Assembly (NCBI RefSeq): GCF_000738675.1
Contig: NZ_JPUX01000001.1
Span: forward strand, 4,154,001-4,218,000
Length of the DNA: 64,000 nucleotides
Source of the DNA: Serratia nematodiphila DZ0503SBS1
GTDB lineage: Bacteria; Pseudomonadota; Gammaproteobacteria; Enterobacterales; Enterobacteriaceae
Direction: 5' to 3'
Part shown: one piece after another, positions 56,499-64,000 of the stretch
Layout: every line of letters begins with the position of its first letter
How positions within the stretch are numbered: position 1 is the stretch's first letter
Made by a program: the position numbers and the translations under genes
The notes under the pieces: model-generated
Seen by the model: the letters and a program-made list of their open reading frames with translations, nothing else
What the model was told of the DNA's origin: nothing
The model's database searches: none

Positions 56499-57812
56499 GT
56501 GAATCACGCCACCTATGCCGTTCCTGCGCTCAACGCCGCCATTCGCAAAACCTGGCGCAGACTGGTGCCCTTGATGTTCGCCATGTACTTCATCGCCTTT
56601 ATCGACAGGGTTAACGTCGGCTTTGCCAAGGACGCGATGGCCATCGATATCGCGCTGTCGCAATCCGCCTTTGCCCTGGGCGCCGGGATATTTTTTGCCG
56701 CCTATGCGCTGTTCGGCATCCCGGCCAACCTGCTGATGAATCGCTGGGGCGCCAAACGCTGGCTCAGCGCCACCACCGCGCTGTGGGGGGCGCTGTCGGC
56801 CTGCACCGGGCTGGTGACCAATGAACAGCAATTTATCGTCCTGCGGTTTCTGCTGGGGATCGCCGAAGCCGGCTTTTACCCCGGCATCCTGCTGCTGGCG
56901 TCGATCTATTTTCCCAATAAGGTGCGCGCCTCGGTCATTGGCATTTTCGTGCTCGGCGTGCCGGCGGCGCTGACGCTCGGTTCACCGCTATCGGGGGCAT
57001 TGCTGGAGATGCACGGCGTGTTGGGCAAGCCCGGCTGGTTCTGGATGTTCGTGCTGGAAGGATTGCCGGCCGTCGCCCTCGGCGTCTTCGCCTTTTTCTA
57101 TCTCGACGATAGCCCACGGCAGGCCCGCTTTCTGACCGAGGAAGAACGCACGGCGCTGGTGGCACAATTGGCCGATGAACAGCAGCAGACCGAAACCAGC
57201 AGCGTCAAAGCGGCGATGAGCAGCGGCACCGTTTGGCATCTGGCGTTGATCTACGGCACCCTGCAGATTGGCGTCTACGGCCTGATGTTTTTCCTGCCGT
57301 CGCAGGTCGCCTCGCTGATGGGCACCCATCTCGGCTTCAAGGCCTCGCTGGTGGCCGCCATCCCCTGGGCGTTCTCCGCGCTGGGCGTCTATTTCCTGCC
57401 GCGCTATGCCGACAGAAACACCGCCAGAAGATTACCGATCGCCGTCGGGTGCATGGTCACGGCGGCGCTGGGGTTGGTGGTGTCTTCCTATGCCGGCCCT
57501 CTGCTCGCCATCGTCGCCCTGAGCTGCTGCGCAGTCAGTTTCCTGGCGGTACAGCCGATTTTCTGGACGTTTCCCGCGCAGGTGCTCACCGGCCCGGCGC
57601 TGGCGGCCGGCATCGGTTTTTGCACCACGCTTGGCGCCGCATTCAGCTTTTTAGCCCCGCTGATCCGCACCGAGGCGGAAGAGCGTTTTCACAGCCCGCA
57701 TGCCGGGCCGTTGGTGCTGGCCGCCTTTTCGCTGCTGTGCGCCACGCTGTTGTGGGCGCTCAGAAACCGGCGCACCGACGTGAGCAAGCAAGACGCGGAG
57801 ATCGCCGGATAG
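56499..57812 (+). CDS. MFS transporter, anion:cation symporter (ACS) type
   Basis: A 437-residue transporter. RRLVPLMFAMYFIAFIDRVNVGFAK and the following GAGIFFAAYALFGIPANLLMNRWGAKRW are signatures of the ACS/phthalate-glucarate group that imports organic anions. I take the GTG at 56499 (AGAGAGG upstream); an in-frame TTG at 56469 is less likely. The substrate cannot be told from context. Confidence 0.87.
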   Translation: MNHATYAVPALNAAIRKTWRRLVPLMFAMYFIAFIDRVNVGFAKDAMAIDIALSQSAFALGAGIFFAAYALFGIPANLLMNRWGAKRWLSATTALWGALSACTGLVTNEQQFIVLRFLLGIAEAGFYPGILLLASIYFPNKVRASVIGIFVLGVPAALTLGSPLSGALLEMHGVLGKPGWFWMFVLEGLPAVALGVFAFFYLDDSPRQARFLTEEERTALVAQLADEQQQTETSSVKAAMSSGTVWHLALIYGTLQIGVYGLMFFLPSQVASLMGTHLGFKASLVAAIPWAFSALGVYFLPRYADRNTARRLPIAVGCMVTAALGLVVSSYAGPLLAIVALSCCAVSFLAVQPIFWTFPAQVLTGPALAAGIGFCTTLGAAFSFLAPLIRTEAEERFHSPHAGPLVLAAFSLLCATLLWALRNRRTDVSKQDAEIAG

Positions 57813-57886
57813 CGGCGCGTTATTTAACCCTTATTGAACCTGCGGATGGGACACTGGCACTCAGCCCTCTCGCTCGCAGGTGTTAA

Positions 57887-58390
57887 ATGGATGAATTGAC
57901 GCACATTATCGCCAAATACAGTCCGGAACCGGAGATGTTGCTGCTGCTGATTTTCCTGTTCGCGCTGGGAAAGTCGGTGATCGTGGTGTCTTCCGCCCTG
58001 CCGCCCGCCTCGGTGACGCTGCTGATGGGCATCGTTGCAGGCAAGCATGCGCTACCCCTCGGCGCGGTTTGGGCGGCCATCGCCCTCGGCGCCGCGTTGG
58101 GATCAATCTTGTCGTTCCACTGCGGCGCACGGCTGCACCGCCGAGATCTTGGCCGCCGGCTGCCGGCACGCTTTCACGCTCCGCTACGCAAAGCGCAACG
58201 TTCCTTGCAAAAGCGCGGGCTGCCGCTGCTGTTCGCCTCGCGTTTTCTGGCGGTGATGCGTTACACCGTGCCGCTGATGGCCGGCATGCTGCAACTGCCG
58301 GCGCGGCGCGTCTATGCCACCGCCGCGCTCTCGGCCGCCGTCTGGGCGCTGCTCTTGATGTCGGCGGCGCATTTATTCCCCGTTTCCTGA
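57887..58390 (+). CDS. DedA family (SNARE-associated) membrane protein
   Basis: A 167-residue membrane protein with DedA features: a hydrophobic N-terminus with FALGKSVIVVSSALPPAS and, later, LFASRFLAVMRYTVPLMAGML (the R-x3-R-x5-P-x2-AG motif). DedA proteins move or support recycling of lipid carriers such as undecaprenyl phosphate. It begins 74 bp after the MFS gene. Confidence 0.85.
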   Translation: MDELTHIIAKYSPEPEMLLLLIFLFALGKSVIVVSSALPPASVTLLMGIVAGKHALPLGAVWAAIALGAALGSILSFHCGARLHRRDLGRRLPARFHAPLRKAQRSLQKRGLPLLFASRFLAVMRYTVPLMAGMLQLPARRVYATAALSAAVWALLLMSAAHLFPVS

Positions 58391-58610
58391 CCTGAAAGAT
58401 TCTTGGGCAAATGGCTCTCCCCTCCGCCGAGGTTGCGCCAGCGCACAGCCTCTCTTGCCGTATAAACTGCGGTGCGACACCGCAGTTTGCGCCAGATCAC
58501 CTTTCTGAACATCAGTCGAAAAATGCGAATTTTTTTGCAAAAATCGCGCTTAAAACGGCGCAATGAGGAAACAAGCAGAGAAAAGCCTGAGCGTAACACG
58601 CTGATTTGGT

Positions 58611-58686
58611 TGGTGGGTCGTACAGGGTTCGAACCTGTGACCCATTGATTAAGAGTCAACGGCTCTACCGACTGAGCTAACGACCC
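58611..58686 (-). tRNA. tRNA-Lys (anticodon CTT)
   Basis: A 76-nt cloverleaf with acceptor GGGTCGT, anticodon stem-loop TTGACTCTTAATCAA (CTT), T loop GTTCGAACC and encoded CCA. E. coli has only TTT lysine tRNAs; a CTT isoacceptor reads AAG and suits a GC-rich genome. It is monocistronic. Confidence 0.96.
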
Positions 58687-58696
58687 AACGCGGTAA

Positions 58697-58725
58697 ATTG
58701 TCCTCCTCGTCGGCGGCGCTGTCAA
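58697..58725 (-). promoter_or_regulatory. Promoter of tRNA-Lys
   Basis: Minus strand -35 TTGACA (58725-58720), 17-bp spacer, -10 GACAAT (58702-58697), about 10 nt before the tRNA. Confidence 0.75.
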
Positions 58726-59035
58726 ACGCTTACACTCATTACTTTTTCTCATGTGAATTTTACAACCCTTTGTTTAATCAACGAGATAAGCCGCATAAGG
58801 TCTATTAATCCCCTCTTTTGAAGAGTAATCTTCCGCTCCCTGAACGTCCGATTTGCCTCCTCCGTGTAAAGAGTGATCGACTTTTATCCCGCGTATAAAT
58901 GTTGTAAACATGTTGCACAAAGGTGGCGTTATTGCACTACCTTACTAAAGCCGGATCAACCGGATAAATGTATAAAAAAGAGCCACTTCAGAGCTCACGA
59001 CTTCACTAATGACAGGTAAAACAGGACATCATCAG
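58726..59035 (+). promoter_or_regulatory. Upstream region of cycA
   Basis: About 310 bp without a gene. The long leader of cycA is a GcvB small-RNA target in E. coli and Salmonella; I see no unambiguous pairing site by eye. Confidence 0.4.
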
Positions 59036-60436
59036 ATGGTAGATCACTCTAAAATAGCGACTGACGCGACGCCCGCTTCAGAAGATCATCTACGGCGAAA
59101 CCTCACTAACCGACATATTCAACTGATCGCCATCGGCGGCGCCATCGGCACCGGTCTGTTTATGGGCTCCGGTAAAACCATCAGCCTGGCCGGCCCCTCG
59201 ATCATCTTCGTGTACATGATCATCGGCTTTATGCTGTTCTTCGTGATGCGCGCCATGGGCGAGCTGCTGCTGTCCAATCTGGAATACAAATCGTTCAGCG
59301 ATTTCGCCGCGGATCTGCTCGGCCCGTGGGCCGGCTTCTTCACCGGCTGGACCTACTGGTTCTGCTGGGTGGTCACCGGCATCGCCGACGTCGTGGCGAT
59401 CACCGCCTACGCTCAGTTCTGGTTCCCCGAGCTGTCGCAGTGGATCGCTTCACTGCTGTGCGTGCTGTTGCTGCTCGGCCTTAATCTGGCGACGGTGAAA
59501 ATGTTCGGCGAAATGGAGTTTTGGTTTGCGATGATTAAAATCGTCGCCATCGTTGGGCTGATCGTCGCCGGGCTGGTGATGATCGCCATGCAGTTCCAGT
59601 CGCCGACCGGCACCGTGGCCTCATTCACCCATCTGTGGAATGACGGCGGCATGTTCCCGAAAGGCATCAGCGGCTTCTTCGCCGGCTTCCAGATCGCGGT
59701 ATTCGCCTTCGTCGGCATTGAACTGGTGGGCACCACCGCCGCGGAAACCAAGGATCCGGAGAAATCGTTGCCGCGCGCCATCAACTCGATTCCGATCCGC
59801 ATCATCATGTTCTACGTGTTCGCCCTGATCGTTATCATGTCGGTGACGCCATGGAACTCCGTGGTGCCTGACAAGAGCCCGTTCGTTGAACTGTTCGTGC
59901 TGATCGGCCTGCCGGCCGCGGCCAGCGTAATCAACTTCGTGGTGCTGACCTCCGCCGCCTCTTCCGCCAACAGCGGCGTGTTCTCCACCAGCCGCATGCT
60001 GTTCGGGCTGGCGCAGGAAGGCGACGCGCCGAAATCGTTCGCCAACCTGTCCAAGCGCGCGGTACCGGCCAACGGCCTCACCTTCTCCTGTATCTGCCTA
60101 CTGGGCGGCGTGGTGCTGATTTACCTGATCCCGAACGTGATGACGGTCTTCACTCTGGTGACCACCGTATCGGCGATTCTGTTCATGTTCGTCTGGACCA
60201 TCATTCTGTGCTCGTACCTGGTCTACCGTAAACAGCGCCCGGCGCTGCACCAGAAATCGATCTACAAAATGCCTGCCGGCAAACTGATGTGCTGGGTGTG
60301 CATGGCGTTCTTCGTGTTCGTGCTGGTGCTGCTGTCGCTGCGCGAAGACACCCGCCAGGCGCTGATCGTCACCCCGCTGTGGTTCATCGTGCTCGGCCTG
60401 TCTTACGTGTTCCTGCGCAAGAAGAAAACCGCGTGA
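59036..60436 (+). CDS. cycA: D-serine/D-alanine/glycine permease CycA
   Basis: A 466-residue APC-family H+ symporter. It is nearly identical to E. coli CycA for long stretches (LRRNLTNRHIQLIAIGGAIGTGLFMGSGKTISLAGPSI; FVGIELVGTTAAETKDPEKSLPRAINSIP). It imports glycine, D-alanine and D-serine and is the D-cycloserine entry route. The start at 59036 (MVDHSKI) matches E. coli and has AGGA upstream. Confidence 0.97.
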   Translation: MVDHSKIATDATPASEDHLRRNLTNRHIQLIAIGGAIGTGLFMGSGKTISLAGPSIIFVYMIIGFMLFFVMRAMGELLLSNLEYKSFSDFAADLLGPWAGFFTGWTYWFCWVVTGIADVVAITAYAQFWFPELSQWIASLLCVLLLLGLNLATVKMFGEMEFWFAMIKIVAIVGLIVAGLVMIAMQFQSPTGTVASFTHLWNDGGMFPKGISGFFAGFQIAVFAFVGIELVGTTAAETKDPEKSLPRAINSIPIRIIMFYVFALIVIMSVTPWNSVVPDKSPFVELFVLIGLPAAASVINFVVLTSAASSANSGVFSTSRMLFGLAQEGDAPKSFANLSKRAVPANGLTFSCICLLGGVVLIYLIPNVMTVFTLVTTVSAILFMFVWTIILCSYLVYRKQRPALHQKSIYKMPAGKLMCWVCMAFFVFVLVLLSLREDTRQALIVTPLWFIVLGLSYVFLRKKKTA

Positions 60437-60440
60437 TGCA

Positions 60441-60471
60441 AAAAGGGGCGGATCTCTCCGCCCCTTTCTTT
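60441..60471 (+). terminator. cycA terminator
   Basis: AAAA-GGGGCGGA-TCTC-TCCGCCCC-TTTCTTT, 5 bp after the stop. The A-run on the left may let it serve the convergent EamA gene as well. Confidence 0.92.
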
Positions 60472-60482
60472 ACGCCTCTGGG

Positions 60483-61406
60483 CTAATCCGCTTCCGTCGC
60501 CACCGCCGCTTTATCCTTGCGCCGCACGCGCAGCTCGCTGACCACCACCCCAATCACGATCAACGCGCCCCCCAATAGCGCCACGCCCGGTAAACGCTCA
60601 CCGGCGAGCCGCCCGACGATGCCCGCCCAGACCGGTTCACCGGCGTAGATCACCGTAGCGCGCGTGGGTGAAACGCTGCGCTGCGCCCAGTTCATGGTCA
60701 GCTGAATCAACGCGCTGGCCAGCCCCAGCCCTATGGCGCTGTACAGCAGGTAATCCGAATACGGCGGCGGCGACTCGCCGGTCGGCGCCATCATCAAAAA
60801 TGAGGCCAGCGAGGCGGTCGCCAGCTGCACGATGGTCACCCGGCGGATATTCACCTTGCCGGCGAAAGCGCCGATGAGGATGATCTCTGCCGCCATGCCC
60901 AGCGTGCCGGCCAGCGTCAGAATTTCGCCGAGGCTCAGCGTCATGTCGGTGCTGCTCGGCGCCGCCAGCAGCATCAGGCCGGTAAAGGCCAGCAGAATAC
61001 CGATCCACGACATGATGCCGGGGAACCGCCCCAGCACCAGCCATTGCAACAGCGGCACGATCGGCACGTACATGGCGGTGATGAACGCCGATTGGCTGCT
61101 GGTGATGGTCTGCAGGCCGACAGTTTGCATGCTGTAGCCGAACATGATCGCCAGCCCGATCAGCACGCCCGCCTTCAGTTCATACAGGGTCAGGCCGCGC
61201 AGCACGCGCAGCGAAAACAGCGTCAACGCCAGCGTGGCGGTGGCGAAACGCAGGCCGACAAAAAAGAACGGCCCGCTGACTTGCATCGCGTGGTGCACCG
61301 CCAAAAAGGTGCCGCCCCAGATCATAGTGATGAAAATCAACACCGCTTCCGGCAGCCTGATCTGCGGAACCACGGCGGAAATAAAGGATTTTTTTGCTGC
61401 TGACAC
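60483..61406 (-). CDS. EamA/DMT-family transporter
   Basis: A 307-residue ten-helix transporter with two EamA repeats (MIWGGTFLAVHHAM... and SALIQLTMNWAQRSVSPTRATVIYAGEPVWAGIVG). Such proteins usually export amino acids or metabolites. I place the start at the GTG at 61406, which has CAGGAAGGG upstream; the frame continues to 61538 across the divergent regulator's promoter. It is divergent from the XRE-cupin gene, its likely regulator. Confidence 0.85.
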   Translation of the reverse strand: MSAAKKSFISAVVPQIRLPEAVLIFITMIWGGTFLAVHHAMQVSGPFFFVGLRFATATLALTLFSLRVLRGLTLYELKAGVLIGLAIMFGYSMQTVGLQTITSSQSAFITAMYVPIVPLLQWLVLGRFPGIMSWIGILLAFTGLMLLAAPSSTDMTLSLGEILTLAGTLGMAAEIILIGAFAGKVNIRRVTIVQLATASLASFLMMAPTGESPPPYSDYLLYSAIGLGLASALIQLTMNWAQRSVSPTRATVIYAGEPVWAGIVGRLAGERLPGVALLGGALIVIGVVVSELRVRRKDKAAVATEAD

Positions 61407-61410
61407 CGGC

Positions 61411-61442
61411 TTGCCCTTCCTGCTGAGTGCAATATAATGCAC
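61411..61442 (+). promoter_or_regulatory. Promoter with overlapping palindrome
   Basis: Plus-strand -35 TTGCCC (61411-61416), 16-bp spacer, -10 TATAAT (61433-61438). A dyad GTGCA-ATATAA-TGCAC (61427-61442) covers the -10, a position suited to repression of the regulator and perhaps of the divergent exporter. Confidence 0.6.
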
Positions 61443-61473
61443 AGATCCTGCCAGTATGAGATAAAGTCCGGCG

Positions 61474-62049
61474 ATGAGCAATACGGCGCATAACGCGAAA
61501 ACCGATCCCCCCAAAGTGCTGCAGTACCTGAGCAGCAATCTGCGCGGCTACCGCCAACAGGCGGGCCTGAGCCAGATGGCGCTGGCCGAGCTTTCCGGCG
61601 TCAGCCGCCGCATGCTGGCGGGCATCGAGGCCGGCGATCGCAACGTCAGCCTGGCGGTGCTCGACAAGATCGCCGCCGCCCTGGCGATTTCCTTTACCGA
61701 TCTGATTCAGGCGCCGGAAGCGCGCGGCAGCCACCTGGTGGGAGAGTTGGCCTGGCAAGGCGCACAGCCGGGCAGCCAGGCGCTGTTCGCCGCCAGCGTG
61801 CCGGCGCGCCAACGGGCCGAGCTGTGGGAATGGACGCTGATGCCGGGCGAGCGCTATGACTCGGCGCCGGACGCCGAAGGCTGGAGTGAAATGATCTACG
61901 TGATTGCCGGCACCCTGACGTTGGAACTGGAACAAGGCACGCTGACCCTTTCCGCCGGCGCCGCGCAAACCTTCAACAGCGATCAACGTTACGCTTACGC
62001 CAACCACGGCGATCTCCCGCTGCGCTTTATTCGCAACGTCGCCTTCTGA
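61474..62049 (+). CDS. XRE-family regulator with cupin domain
   Basis: A 191-residue protein. HTH_XRE at about 18-72 (LRGYRQQAGLSQMALAELSGVSRRMLAGIEAGDRNVSL) and a C-terminal cupin sensor (about 110-185, with GWSEMIYVIAGTLTLELEQGTLTLSAGAAQTF). Proteins of this layout often control amine or amino acid metabolism and exporters. Divergent from the EamA gene. Confidence 0.92.
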   Translation: MSNTAHNAKTDPPKVLQYLSSNLRGYRQQAGLSQMALAELSGVSRRMLAGIEAGDRNVSLAVLDKIAAALAISFTDLIQAPEARGSHLVGELAWQGAQPGSQALFAASVPARQRAELWEWTLMPGERYDSAPDAEGWSEMIYVIAGTLTLELEQGTLTLSAGAAQTFNSDQRYAYANHGDLPLRFIRNVAF

Positions 62050-62077
62050 CTGCCCGCCAGCCCGCGCCGGCGGCGGA

Positions 62078-62106
62078 TGTCGTGTCGCTGTCGTGCCGCT
62101 GTCGTG
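62078..62106 (+). repeat. Three phased TGTCGTG direct repeats
   Basis: TGTCGTG occurs at 62078-62084, 62089-62095 and 62100-62106, an exact 11-bp period, the last two within longer CGCTGTCGTG copies. They lie upstream of the XRE-2TM gene, one helical turn apart on one face of the DNA, as expected for cooperative regulator binding. Confidence 0.65.
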
Positions 62107-62166
62107 GCGCCGCCACCCCGCGCCTCCTACACTGGATGACAGTGACAGCGAACTCGGGAGTGCATC

Positions 62167-62637
62167 ATGCAAAAGTACCGCATCAGGCCGTTACGTCTGG
62201 AAAAAGGCTGGTCGCAGGAGCAGCTGGCGACCATCGCCGGCCTCAGCACCCGCACCGTACAGCGGATTGAAAACGGCGAACAGGCCAGCCTGGAAACCTT
62301 GACCGCAATCGCCGCCGCGCTGGGCGTGCAGGTCCGCGATCTCAACGCACAGCCGCAACAGACAATGGAGGAGGAGGAGCCTGACGAACAGCGCCTTCGT
62401 AGCCAGGTCGCGGCAGAAGGCAAACTGCTGAGCATGGCGGTGCGTTTCGCCGTGATTGGCGTGATGTTGTTCGCCATTAATTGGTTTACCCACCCGCACT
62501 ATCTCTGGTCGCTGTGGGCGATCGGCGGCATGAGCCTCGCGCTGGTCATGCGGGCGGTGCGCACTCTGCTGCTGCGCAACGTCTTCAGCCGCTGGCAGGA
62601 ACAGCGGCTGGCGCAAAAACTCAGGCGTCTGCCGTGA
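62167..62637 (+). CDS. XRE-family regulator with 2TM membrane domain
   Basis: A 156-residue protein. N-terminal HTH_XRE (about 5-58: LRLEKGWSQEQLATIAGLSTRTVQRIENGEQASLETL), a charged linker (MEEEEPDEQRLRSQ), then a 2TM domain (about 90-130) with two hydrophobic helices and a basic C-terminus. The DNA-binding head is therefore tethered to the membrane. It overlaps the convergent LysR gene by 17 bp. Confidence 0.88.
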   Translation: MQKYRIRPLRLEKGWSQEQLATIAGLSTRTVQRIENGEQASLETLTAIAAALGVQVRDLNAQPQQTMEEEEPDEQRLRSQVAAEGKLLSMAVRFAVIGVMLFAINWFTHPHYLWSLWAIGGMSLALVMRAVRTLLLRNVFSRWQEQRLAQKLRRLP

Positions 62638-63544
62638 GCGTTAGCCACTCGGCCAGCCGGGCCAACGCGCTGCCCGGCACGATCGCCTGCGGCGACAGCA
62701 GGTAATAGCCGCTGCCGTCGGGCGTAAAACCGAACGGCGCACTCAACAAACCGGCGGCCAGATCGTCTCGCACTTGCAACCACGGGCCGATCGCAATGCC
62801 AAGACCGGCGACCGCCGCCTGCAGGCTGAAATAGAAATGATCAAAGCGCTGCTCCGAATGCCCTGCCAACGTCATCCCCTGCTGCTGCGCCCAGTGCCGC
62901 CAGGCATCCGGCCGGGTGGCGGAATGCAGCAGTTTAGTGCCGGGCCGCAAACTCCGCAGGCTGCCCTCGGCGATCGTCATCCTTGCCAACGCCTCGGGTT
63001 GGCACACCGGCCCAACCTTTTCACTGAACAGCGCCAGGCTATGCACCTGCTTTCCCCAATCGAAGTCATTGCGCCTGATCGCCGCCGTAATGCCGTCATG
63101 GAACGAAAACGGCCCGCCACCGGCCACCAGCTGTAAGTTGATATCCGGGTGCGCCTGCTGAAAAGCCGGCAGACGCGGGATCAGCCAACGCATCAACAAG
63201 GTCGGTTCACAGGACAAGACCAGCGGCGCATCGAGCGCCTGCTGGCGCAGTTCCAGCGCGGTATGATCCAGAATGCCGAAAGCCTGCTGCGTCGCCTGAA
63301 ACAGCTTGCGCCCCGCCGCCGTGAGCAGTACCCGCCGATGGCGGCGCTCAAACAACGCCACGCCCAGTTCCTCTTCCAGCGCCCGCACCGCCCGGCTGAC
63401 GGCGCCGTGCGTCAAATTCAGCCCCTGTGCCGCCTGCGTAAAACTTTCCAGCCGCGCGGCGGCCTCGAAGCAACGCAGCCCGCCCAACGGCAACGGCCTG
63501 CCGGTTTTGCGTGAGTTTTTCTCACCGATATTGTCACTATTCAT
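62621..63544 (-). CDS. LysR-type regulator (GcvA-like)
   Basis: A 307-residue LTTR of the GcvA/DsdC-like group: LPLGGLRCFEAAARLESFTQAAQGLNLTHGAVSRAVRALEEELGVALFER, with the effector domain from about residue 105. It is divergent from the LysE/RhtB-type exporter gene, 68 bp apart, and probably controls it. Confidence 0.92.
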   Translation of the reverse strand: MNSDNIGEKNSRKTGRPLPLGGLRCFEAAARLESFTQAAQGLNLTHGAVSRAVRALEEELGVALFERRHRRVLLTAAGRKLFQATQQAFGILDHTALELRQQALDAPLVLSCEPTLLMRWLIPRLPAFQQAHPDINLQLVAGGGPFSFHDGITAAIRRNDFDWGKQVHSLALFSEKVGPVCQPEALARMTIAEGSLRSLRPGTKLLHSATRPDAWRHWAQQQGMTLAGHSEQRFDHFYFSLQAAVAGLGIAIGPWLQVRDDLAAGLLSAPFGFTPDGSGYYLLSPQAIVPGSALARLAEWLTLTADA

Positions 63545-63612
63545 CGTTTGTCACCGAGAAAAATTACTCTTATAAATCAGTCACTCTATTGATAAACACC
63601 GCAAGGATAACT

Positions 63613-64000
63613 ATGACTGAACTCATCGCTGTCGTCACCATTACTTTACTCGCCGTGATAAGCCCGGGGCCGGACTTTGCCATGGTCTCGCGCAATAGCC
63701 TGTTGCTTTCGCGCCGCGCCGGCGTCTTGACCGCCTGCGGCATTGGCGCCGGGGTGCTGGTCCATGTCAGCTATACGCTGATTGGCGTCGGCGTGTTGAT
63801 TCAACAGTCGCCCTGGTTGTTTAACCTGCTTAAAGCCATCGGTGCCGCCTACCTGATCTACCTCGGCATTACGCTGCTGCGCAACGCGGCGCATCATGAC
63901 GCAGCCCCCACAACAGCGCCGGCGGCCATCAGCGATTTCGCCGCCTTGAAAACCGGTTTTTTCACCAACGCGTTAAACCCGAAAACCACCATCTTCATCG
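63613..64000 (+). CDS. LysE/RhtB-family exporter (5' part, cut by window edge)
   Basis: The first 129 codons are present. LLAVISPGPDFAMVSRNSLLLSRRAGVLTACGIGAGVLVH is the family signature, followed by YLIYLGITLLR and GFFTNALNPKTTIFI at the edge. These proteins export amino acids such as threonine or homoserine. AAGGATAACT precedes the ATG. Confidence 0.92.
   Translation, partial: MTELIAVVTITLLAVISPGPDFAMVSRNSLLLSRRAGVLTACGIGAGVLVHVSYTLIGVGVLIQQSPWLFNLLKAIGAAYLIYLGITLLRNAAHHDAAPTTAPAAISDFAALKTGFFTNALNPKTTIFI

Overview
The window looks like chromosomal DNA of a Serratia marcescens-type enterobacterium. It is GC-rich and the order opgC / opgG-opgH / yceK / msyB matches E. coli. So does the chain yecF / uvrY-uvrC-pgsA-glyW-cysT-leuZ, except that about 5.2 kb of other DNA sits between glyW and cysT. 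Identifications rest on reading translated sequence and recalling family members; no database search was possible.

Layout. 1-8 kb: start of a second-type leuA, msyB, a GNAT, yceK, the periplasmic glucan genes opgHG and divergent opgC. 8-13.5 kb: a small gene behind a structured leader, nhaP2, two overlapping micro-ORFs, ylaC, a tRNA-like gene with an oversized anticodon arm, and the SOS nuclease gene cho. 13.5-23.6 kb: a MacAB efflux operon with its own outer-membrane lipoprotein, proP, several unknown small genes, a thioesterase and dcuB. 23.7-29.3 kb: tRNA-Leu and tRNA-Cys, an accessory insert (LysR regulator, exported isochorismatase-RidA fusion, DUF4132 protein, probable gene remnants), then tRNA-Gly. 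29.4-35.7 kb: pgsA, uvrC, uvrY, yecF, a GlpM-like protein, lipoproteins and a lone KilAC-domain protein.

35.8-46.1 kb is a complete divergent 4-hydroxyproline catabolic locus: epimerase, three-subunit D-hydroxyproline dehydrogenase, deaminase, semialdehyde dehydrogenase, permease, an Ldh-family reductase and a PAS-AraC regulator. 47.5-54.5 kb is the most intriguing region. A LuxR-type AHL-sensor homologue without a synthase faces a tight operon of 3-hydroxyacyl-CoA dehydrogenase, thiolase, 5-aminolevulinate-synthase-like enzyme, MFS exporter and enoyl-CoA hydratase. It reads as a small pathway for making and exporting an aminoketone-type metabolite or signal. 54.6-64 kb holds mixed genes: a GNAT, a Fur-box/terminator pair suggestive of an iron-regulated small RNA, transporters, tRNA-Lys(CUU), cycA, an EamA exporter with a divergent XRE-cupin regulator, a membrane-tethered XRE protein behind three helically phased repeats, a LysR regulator, and the start of a LysE/RhtB exporter.

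The best candidates for undescribed biology are the ALAS-like operon, the tRNA-like gene at 12.2-12.3 kb, and the possible Fur-controlled transcript at 55.75 kb.
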